Positions 59,220-64,000 of a stretch of 64,000 nt of DNA are shown piece after piece. Source of the DNA: Sphingobium phenoxybenzoativorans (GTDB taxonomy: Bacteria; Pseudomonadota; Alphaproteobacteria; Sphingomonadales; Sphingomonadaceae); assembly GCF_001757355.1 (NCBI RefSeq), contig NZ_MINO01000008.1, positions 1-64,000 of the forward strand, given 5' to 3'. Every line of letters starts with the position of its first letter. The first letter of the stretch is position 1. The position numbers were made by a program, and so were the translations under genes. The notes beneath the pieces were generated by a model. It saw only the letters and a list, made by a program, of their open reading frames with translations, ran no database searches and had not been told where the DNA came from.

Positions 59220-60260
59220 ATGGCCTTCGATCCCACAACACAAAAGCTTTACATTCAGGACGTGACGCTGCGCGACGGCATGCACGCCATTCGGCATCAA
59301 TATGGCCTGGGCCATGTGCAGGCCATTGCCCGCGCTCTCGACCGCGCCAAGGTCGATGCGATCGAGGTCGCGCATGGCGACGGCCTTCAGGGGTCGAGCT
59401 TCAACTACGGCTTCGGCGCTCATACCGACTGGGACTGGATCGGCGCGGTTGCCGAGGTGCTGGAGCATTCCATCCTCACCACCCTGCTGCTGCCCGGCAT
59501 CGGCACCGTACATGACCTGAAGCATGCCTATGAAATGGGCGTCCGGTCCGTGCGGATCGCTACCCATTGCACCGAAGCCGATGTGTCGAAACAGCATATC
59601 GAGGCCGCTCGCAATCTGGGCATGGACGTGTCCGGCTTTCTGATGATGAGCCATATGAGCGAACCGGACGCGTTGGCGAGCCAAGCCAAGCTGATGGAAA
59701 GCTATGGCGCGCATTGCGTCTATGTGACTGACAGCGGCGGCGCATTGACGATGGACGGCTATGCCGCACGGTGCCAGGCCTATGACCGGGTGCTGAAGCC
59801 GGAGACGCAGCGCGGCGTCCACGCCCATCATAATCTGTCGCTCGGCGTCGCCAATTCCATCGTCGCTGTCCAGAATGGCATAGTCCGGGTCGACGCCAGT
59901 TTGGCGGGCATGGGCGCGGGCGCGGGCAATGCGCCGCTGGAAGTCTTTATCGCCGCCGCCGATACCTATGGCTGGAATCATGGCTGCGATCTCTATGCGC
60001 TGATGGACGCGGCCGAGGATCTGGTTCGGCCGCTGCAGGACCGCCCGGTGCGGGTAGACCGCGAGACCCTGACCCTCGGTTATGCGGGCGTCTATTCCTC
60101 CTTCCTGCGCCACGCCGAAAAGGCGGCGGCGGATCATGGCCTCGACACGCGGGCCATCCTTGTGGAGCTGGGCCGTCGCAAGATGGTCGGCGGACAAGAG
60201 GATATGATCGTCGACGTCGCGCTCGATATGCTGAAACAAAAGGAGCAGGCCGATGCCTGA
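59220..60260 (+). CDS. dmpG: 4-hydroxy-2-oxovalerate aldolase
   Basis: A 346-residue DRE-TIM aldolase ([20 protein letters not shown]). VTLRDGMHA holds the Arg and metal Asp, and [15 protein letters not shown] the metal His pair; the C-terminal DmpG communication domain ends [15 protein letters not shown]. It splits 4-hydroxy-2-oxovalerate to pyruvate and acetaldehyde and passes the latter to the dehydrogenase. Order matches dmpF-dmpG. Confidence 0.95.
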   Translation: MAFDPTTQKLYIQDVTLRDGMHAIRHQYGLGHVQAIARALDRAKVDAIEVAHGDGLQGSSFNYGFGAHTDWDWIGAVAEVLEHSILTTLLLPGIGTVHDLKHAYEMGVRSVRIATHCTEADVSKQHIEAARNLGMDVSGFLMMSHMSEPDALASQAKLMESYGAHCVYVTDSGGALTMDGYAARCQAYDRVLKPETQRGVHAHHNLSLGVANSIVAVQNGIVRVDASLAGMGAGAGNAPLEVFIAAADTYGWNHGCDLYALMDAAEDLVRPLQDRPVRVDRETLTLGYAGVYSSFLRHAEKAAADHGLDTRAILVELGRRKMVGGQEDMIVDVALDMLKQKEQADA

Positions 60261-61014
60261 GATCATGGACATCGCCGCGCGGCTCGATGACGCCGCGCGC
60301 AACGCGACCGCCACACCGCAGTTGGAAGATCCTCTGACGCTGGACGACGCCTACCGGGTTCAGGCGGCATCGCTGGGCCGCCGGTATCAGCGCGGCGAAA
60401 ATCGCGTTGGCATAAAGATGGGTTTCACCAGCCGCGCCAAAATGGCCCAGATGGGCATAGACGAAATGATCTGGGGCCGCCTGACGGATCAGATGCTGGT
60501 CGAGGATGGCGGCAGCATCGATTTTTCCGCCTATGTGCATCCGCGCGTCGAACCGGAAATCGCCTTCGTCCTGAAGGCGCCCCTTGCCGGCAAGGTAACG
60601 CCAGCCGGGGCGCTGGCGGCTGTCGGCGGAATCGCCCCCGCGTTGGAAATCATCGATTCCCGTTACAAGGACTTCAAATTTTCGCTGACCGATGTGGTCG
60701 CCGACAACAGCTCGTCATCCAGCTTCGTCGTCGGTCCCTGGACTGACCCTGCGGCCGACATCTCCAATCTGGGGATGATCCTGGAGATCGACGGACAGCC
60801 GGTACAGATCGGATCGTCCGCCGCCATTCTAGGCCACCCGCTGCGTTCGCTCGTGGCGGCCGCGCGTCTGGCGGACAGCGCCGGCGAACCTTTGAAGGCG
60901 GGGGATATAGTCATGGCCGGAGGAGCCACCGCCGCCGAACATCTTGCGCCGGGACAGCATGTTCGCCTCCTCGTGCAGAAGCTTGGAAGGGTGGAGTTTT
61001 CCGTGAGGGCGTGA
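60253..61014 (+). CDS. dmpH: 2-oxo-3-hexenedioate (4-oxalocrotonate) decarboxylase
   Basis: A 253-residue member of the hydratase/decarboxylase family that overlaps the aldolase by eight bases. The segments [30 protein letters not shown] and [13 protein letters not shown] are those of the XylI/DmpH decarboxylase rather than the hydratase. It decarboxylates the keto tautomer of 2-hydroxymuconate. A tautomerase gene is not in this operon, the nearest being at 51780. Confidence 0.9.
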   Translation: MPEIMDIAARLDDAARNATATPQLEDPLTLDDAYRVQAASLGRRYQRGENRVGIKMGFTSRAKMAQMGIDEMIWGRLTDQMLVEDGGSIDFSAYVHPRVEPEIAFVLKAPLAGKVTPAGALAAVGGIAPALEIIDSRYKDFKFSLTDVVADNSSSSSFVVGPWTDPAADISNLGMILEIDGQPVQIGSSAAILGHPLRSLVAAARLADSAGEPLKAGDIVMAGGATAAEHLAPGQHVRLLVQKLGRVEFSVRA

Positions 61015-61074
61015 TTTCCTTCGTCCGATGCTGCATAGGGGCGGCGGTCGGACAAGGGAAAGAAAGCCGAAGAA

Positions 61075-61542
61075 GTGAAGGATCACGATCTGCCCGCGAA
61101 ATTGCGTCACTTCGACCTTATGTCCGCGCCAGGCCATTTGCTGCGCCGGAATCACCAGCGGTCATTCGACATCTTTACCCGCCTCGTCGGCGATGTTCTT
61201 ACACGCCAGCAATTCGCACTGATGCTCGCGCTGGGCCAGCGGCCGGGCGCATCGCAGCGCGATCTTGTAGAGGCGACAGGCATCGACAAGAGCACCTTGA
61301 AGGAGATGCTTGGCCGCATGGTCGCGCGCGGCTGGGTGGAGCGCGAACGGGATAAGGCCGACAGCCGGGCGTGGACCATGCATCTGACGGCCATGGGCAC
61401 TGAGCTGCTGCTGGAAAATTTGCCCAAGGTGCAGGCCGCCCAGCGTGAAATACTTGCGCCATTGTCAGAGGAAGATCGCGCTACCTTCATGCGCTGCCTG
61501 CGCAAACTGATCGATCACGATATCGCGCCGGACGGCGGGTAA
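61075..61542 (+). CDS. MarR-family regulator
   Basis: A 155-residue MarR protein from a GTG at 61075. The winged helix is LTRQQFALMLALGQRPGASQ, RDLVEATGIDKSTLKEMLGR, MVARGWVERERDKADSRAW. Helices at both ends form the dimer. It ends the meta operon, 60 bases after dmpH, and is a likely local repressor answering to a phenolic ligand. Confidence 0.9.
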   Translation: MKDHDLPAKLRHFDLMSAPGHLLRRNHQRSFDIFTRLVGDVLTRQQFALMLALGQRPGASQRDLVEATGIDKSTLKEMLGRMVARGWVERERDKADSRAWTMHLTAMGTELLLENLPKVQAAQREILAPLSEEDRATFMRCLRKLIDHDIAPDGG

Positions 61543-61559
61543 GTGTCCCTAAGGGCCAT

Positions 61560-61598
61560 CCGGCATCCACTCGCAAAAGAAGCGATGCCGGTTCTTTT
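61560..61598 (+). terminator. Intrinsic terminator between convergent genes
   Basis: CCGGCATC (61560-61567) pairs with GATGCCGG (61584-61591), followed by TTCTTTT. It closes the meta operon before the convergent P450 gene. Confidence 0.72.
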
Positions 61599-61612
61599 CC
61601 CGATGATCAGTG

Positions 61613-62821
61613 CTACGCCTCCCGTGGGGCGAACGACACATGCAGTTCGGGGATGAAGGAATAATCCCCTCCCCCGAACTGATAGATGGGAACGCCGCTC
61701 TCGATCCGCATATCCGGTATCATCGTCAGCAATTCTTCCAGCATCACGCACAGCTCCATTCTGGCAAGGGGCGCGCCAGGGCAGATATGGATACCGAAGC
61801 CGAAGCTGAAATGGCGGCTGGCTGGGCGATCGATCGAAAATTCGGCCGGGCACTCGAATATCTGCGGATCGCGGTTGGCGGCAGCCCAGCCCATATAGAC
61901 GTCCTTGCCCGCCGGAATTTCCACGCCCTGCACGTCCACTGCCTTTGTCGTGCGCCGGAAAAAGCCGAAGAAAGGGGGCCTCAGCCGAAGCGCTTCCTCC
62001 ACCGCCACCGGAATCTTGCCGGGGTCGCGGATCAAAAGGTCGCGGACATCCGGCCGGGAAAACACCTCATAGATCAGGCTGGCCATGGCGGATGTCGTAC
62101 TGTGATGCCCCGCCCCCAGGAAAGCGGAGAGGAGGACAACATAGTCATTGTCGTCCAGCGACCTGCCCTCGACCTCCACATCGGCAAGGGAAGTCAGGAA
62201 ATCCTCCCGCGGCCGCGCGCGCCGTTCATGGACCTCGGTCACCGTCAGCGCGCCGAAAACGGCCTGCCGCCTGCCGAACTCCTCCGGGTCGCCCTGCGCT
62301 GCGAACATGGCGAGGGCAGCCTCCCGGATCGGCGGAACCTTGTCATCATCTATGCCGACAAGGTGGCAGATGGTCTCGGCCGGCACGGGTTCCGCCAGTT
62401 CCGCAACGATGTCGCATGATCCCTTGCCGATGAAGCTTGCGATATGCCGCCGGACGTCCTGCCGCACAAAAGGCTCCATCGCAGCGGGCGTGGCGGTCGT
62501 GACGGCCGCACTGAACAGGGCGCGCCAGGCGCTGTGCCGGGGCGGGTCCATTTCCAGCGCCGGAATCTGCTTTCGCGGCAACATGGGGCGCAGCACCTGC
62601 GGCTCCGAAGAAAATGTGCGATAGTCCGCCATCGCCTTGCGGACATCCTTATGGTCGAGCAGCATGTAGAAGCCGTCATGTTCGCTGCTATGGGCGACCG
62701 GACAGCGCGCCCGCGCACTTTCGAAAAGTTCCAGGCTTTCCGCCGGAGGGGTCGTATAGCAACTCCAGCCCTTCGTATCCCGCGCCAGGTCATGGCCCGG
62801 CGCAACCTTGTCCTCACTCAT
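61613..62821 (-). CDS. Cytochrome P450
   Basis: A 402-residue soluble bacterial P450. The haem Cys347 lies in FGFGIHICPGAPLARME, the ExxR in VEEALRL, the I-helix oxygen-activation motif in LGAGHHSTTS, and EMDPPRHSAWR is the C-helix region. It should hydroxylate or demethylate an organic substrate using a ferredoxin and reductase, neither of which is next to it. It is downstream of a TetR gene and a palindrome that may be its operator. Confidence 0.95.
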   Translation of the reverse strand: MSEDKVAPGHDLARDTKGWSCYTTPPAESLELFESARARCPVAHSSEHDGFYMLLDHKDVRKAMADYRTFSSEPQVLRPMLPRKQIPALEMDPPRHSAWRALFSAAVTTATPAAMEPFVRQDVRRHIASFIGKGSCDIVAELAEPVPAETICHLVGIDDDKVPPIREAALAMFAAQGDPEEFGRRQAVFGALTVTEVHERRARPREDFLTSLADVEVEGRSLDDNDYVVLLSAFLGAGHHSTTSAMASLIYEVFSRPDVRDLLIRDPGKIPVAVEEALRLRPPFFGFFRRTTKAVDVQGVEIPAGKDVYMGWAAANRDPQIFECPAEFSIDRPASRHFSFGFGIHICPGAPLARMELCVMLEELLTMIPDMRIESGVPIYQFGGGDYSFIPELHVSFAPREA

Positions 62822-62885
62822 GAAGCTCTCCCGAATCCTCTCTGCAGCACATCAGGCTCACTGCCAAAGTGCACACAGTTTAATA

Positions 62886-62903
62886 CGATACTATAGGGTA
62901 TCG
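62886..62903. promoter_or_regulatory. Palindromic operator between TetR and P450 genes
   Basis: CGATAC (62886-62891) and GTATCG (62898-62903) are inverted around TATAGG. It lies 65 bases upstream of the P450 start and just after the TetR stop, a typical place for TetR control of the P450. Confidence 0.5.
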
Positions 62904-62905
62904 CA

Positions 62906-63553
62906 TCAAGGTCTTTCTTCGGGGGTAGCCTTTCCTATTCCGGACAGGATCAATTCCACCGCCAGACTGATCTGCGCGGGGAAGTCCGCCGCGCTTTGCG
63001 CGAAATCGATCTTGCCCAAGGCAAGGCGCTGATAGGTGTCTCCCATCAACAGATGCATGAACGCCCTAGCCCGCATGTCGGCTTCGGCCGCGGGCAACAG
63101 GCCGGACAGAATGCGTTCGATCACGGCGATCGATCGCGCCGGGGCGGCGTCGTAGAAAAGGCGGCCAAGCTCTGGAAAACGCGCCATTTCGCCCATCAGC
63201 ATGCGGAACAGGCCGAGCACGCCCGGTTCTGTGATGGCCATGACGAAGGTCTGGCCGAAATCCGACAGCGATTGCGCGGCTGCCTCCCGCGTGGTCGCCG
63301 GGTCATGCTCCTCCACGGCATAGATTTGTGCACAGTCCCGGTTGATCGCCGCCAGAAAGAGCGCCTCCTTGCTCTTGAAATGGCGATACAGCGTCATTTT
63401 CGACGCACCGGCCTCCTCAGCGATCCTGTCCATGCTCGCGGCCGAAAATCCTTCCGCCAGGAAGCGGTCGCGGGCGGCGTCCAATATACGCTCGCGCTTG
63501 TCCGCCATCTGCTGCACCCGCGCATGCGATGCCGACCACGCCTTCCGCTTCAT
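62906..63553 (-). CDS. TetR-family regulator
   Basis: A 215-residue TetR protein; an ATG at 63508 (MADKRERILDAARDRFLAEG) is an alternative start. The helix-turn-helix is FSAASMDRIAEEAGASKMTL, YRHFKSKEALF. The C-terminal domain resembles AefR/TetR_C regulators (FRMLMGEMARFPELGRLFYD). It lies upstream of the P450 on the same strand and probably regulates it. A shared-operator copy lies upstream at 63627. Confidence 0.9.
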   Translation of the reverse strand: MKRKAWSASHARVQQMADKRERILDAARDRFLAEGFSAASMDRIAEEAGASKMTLYRHFKSKEALFLAAINRDCAQIYAVEEHDPATTREAAAQSLSDFGQTFVMAITEPGVLGLFRMLMGEMARFPELGRLFYDAAPARSIAVIERILSGLLPAAEADMRARAFMHLLMGDTYQRLALGKIDFAQSAADFPAQISLAVELILSGIGKATPEERP

Positions 63554-63626
63554 TCTGGTTTCGCCTGTAATGATCGACCTCTCCGCTCATGGGGAACAGC
63601 CGAAGTCCAGCACCCGGCCCCGGCCG

Positions 63627-63642
63627 GTATCCACTTGGCTTT
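63627..63642. promoter_or_regulatory. Shared operator upstream of the TetR gene
   Basis: GTATCCACTTGGCTTT contains the exact 11-mer GTATCCACTTG and is followed by TTGTCAT. On the minus strand this reads ATGACAAAGCCAAGTGGATAC, close to TonB receptor 1 (TTGACAAAG...CAAGTGGATAC). It lies 74 bases upstream of the TetR start. Confidence 0.6.
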
Positions 63643-63689
63643 GTCATAAGGCAATCGGAAACCCGCCCAGCCGATGCCCTGCCTGCCCG

Positions 63690-64000
63690 TCAGTCGCGGC
63701 TCTTGGCGCTTTTCTTCGAAAGGGCGGGCAACGCCGTCCGGTATACGACCGGGCGTAGGGCAAAACTGGTCGTCACCTGCGACACGCCGGGCATGCGCGT
63801 CAGATTGTAGCGAAGGAAATCCTCGAAGGACGCCAGCGAGTCGACCAGCACGCGCAGTTGATAATCGGCGTCGCCGGTCATCAGATAGCATTCCATCACT
63901 TCGGGAATTTCGGCGACCGCCTTTTCAAAGGCGTCGAGATGATGGTCCCCCTGCTGGTCCAGCCGCACGCGGATGAATGCACTGACCCCCAGGCCGACCT
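63690..64000 (-). CDS. Lrp/AsnC-family regulator, C-terminal part
   Basis: The frame is open to the right edge of the window, so the N-terminal helix-turn-helix is missing. The visible 103 residues are the RAM ligand domain: GLGVSAFIRVRLDQ, VAEIPEVMECYLMTGDADYQ, LRVLVDSLASFEDFLR and LTRMPGVSQVTTSFALRPVV. Lrp/AsnC proteins respond to amino acids or related acids. The gene points towards the TetR gene and ends 137 bases before it. Confidence 0.9.
   Translation of the reverse strand, partial: VGLGVSAFIRVRLDQQGDHHLDAFEKAVAEIPEVMECYLMTGDADYQLRVLVDSLASFEDFLRYNLTRMPGVSQVTTSFALRPVVYRTALPALSKKSAKSRD

Noticed and set aside
57846-60314. 822-codon minus-strand frame across the meta-pathway genes
   Set aside because: It is antisense to three enzymes with intact catalytic motifs and overlapping starts; it is His/Arg/Gly-rich with no domain.
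1-64000. CRISPR arrays, rRNA operons, IS elements
   Set aside because: No regularly spaced repeats, no rRNA-like sequence and no transposase frame with terminal inverted repeats were found by reading.

Overview
The window looks like the accessory genome of a sphingomonad (Sphingobium, Novosphingobium or Sphingomonas type, Alphaproteobacteria). The reasons are high GC, large TonB-dependent receptors placed beside aromatic catabolic genes, many SDR dehydrogenases and glutathione S-transferases, and a strong CTG/GCC-rich codon style. This is an inference from sequence character, not from a marker gene. Three blocks follow one another.

Block 1 (1-9,800) is one end of a mobile element. A long minus-strand operon runs from a Toprim/zinc-finger primase (8679) through a ParB protein to PRTRC (ParB-related, ThiF-related cassette) genes E, C, F, B, A and ThiF, then small unknown genes. 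PRTRC A has an intact JAMM metalloprotease motif, ThiF is E1-like, B is E2-like and C is the small ubiquitin-like candidate, so the cassette looks like a prokaryotic ubiquitin-type conjugation system linked to DNA partition. Two genes here (PRTRC F and the gene ending at 688) need a frameshift to be read whole.

Block 2 (about 9,791-23,896) is a 14-kb integrative island or satellite bounded by a 26-bp direct repeat that is the 3' end of a tRNA-Glu gene. It has a tyrosine integrase at its right end, an AlpA-like regulator, a Toprim primase, a DUF927 P-loop protein that is read whole only through a -1 shift at a U-UUU-UUA heptamer, and a string of small overlapping genes. The left half holds cargo: small unknown proteins, a BLUF blue-light receptor, a membrane protein and a two-gene DUF1828-like module. 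No phage structural genes are seen. The full tRNA is at neither boundary, which suggests tandem islands.

Block 3 (24,000-64,000) is a 40-kb aromatic catabolic region. (a) 24.8-31.0 kb: quinone reductase, GST, FAH-family hydrolase, gamma-resorcylate decarboxylase (all metal ligands present), maleylacetate reductase, hydroxyquinol 1,2-dioxygenase, dienelactone hydrolase. (b) 31.0-42.0 kb: SDRs, TonB receptor, PNPOx-like protein, TetR, a group D flavin monooxygenase, VOC protein, HxlR, NmrA-like and alpha/beta hydrolase. (c) 48.2-42.1 kb: a seven-gene minus-strand operon starting with a second TonB receptor and holding two SDRs, a DUF1857 protein, two NTF2-fold proteins and a NodB-fold hydrolase; its substrate is unknown. 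(d) 48.4-53.9 kb: a second group D monooxygenase with a divergent LysR gene, a second GST plus a tautomerase and a second FAH hydrolase, and a GntR/FCD regulator. (e) 54.3-61.5 kb: a meta-cleavage lower pathway (semialdehyde dehydrogenase, extradiol dioxygenase, aldolase-like protein, hydratase, acetaldehyde dehydrogenase, hydroxy-oxovalerate aldolase, decarboxylase, MarR). (f) 61.6-64.0 kb: cytochrome P450, TetR, Lrp/AsnC.

An 11-mer, GTATCCACTTG, and close variants recur at promoter positions across block 3, twice as a large inverted repeat at 38009-38053 and between the -35 and -10 boxes of the first TonB receptor. This suggests that the scattered operons form one regulon, possibly under the GntR/FCD protein at 53160. 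Together the genes suggest import through the TonB receptors, SDR/monooxygenase/hydrolase processing of a multi-ring phenolic, and funnelling of one ring through hydroxyquinol and another through meta-cleavage. The substrate cannot be read from the sequence.
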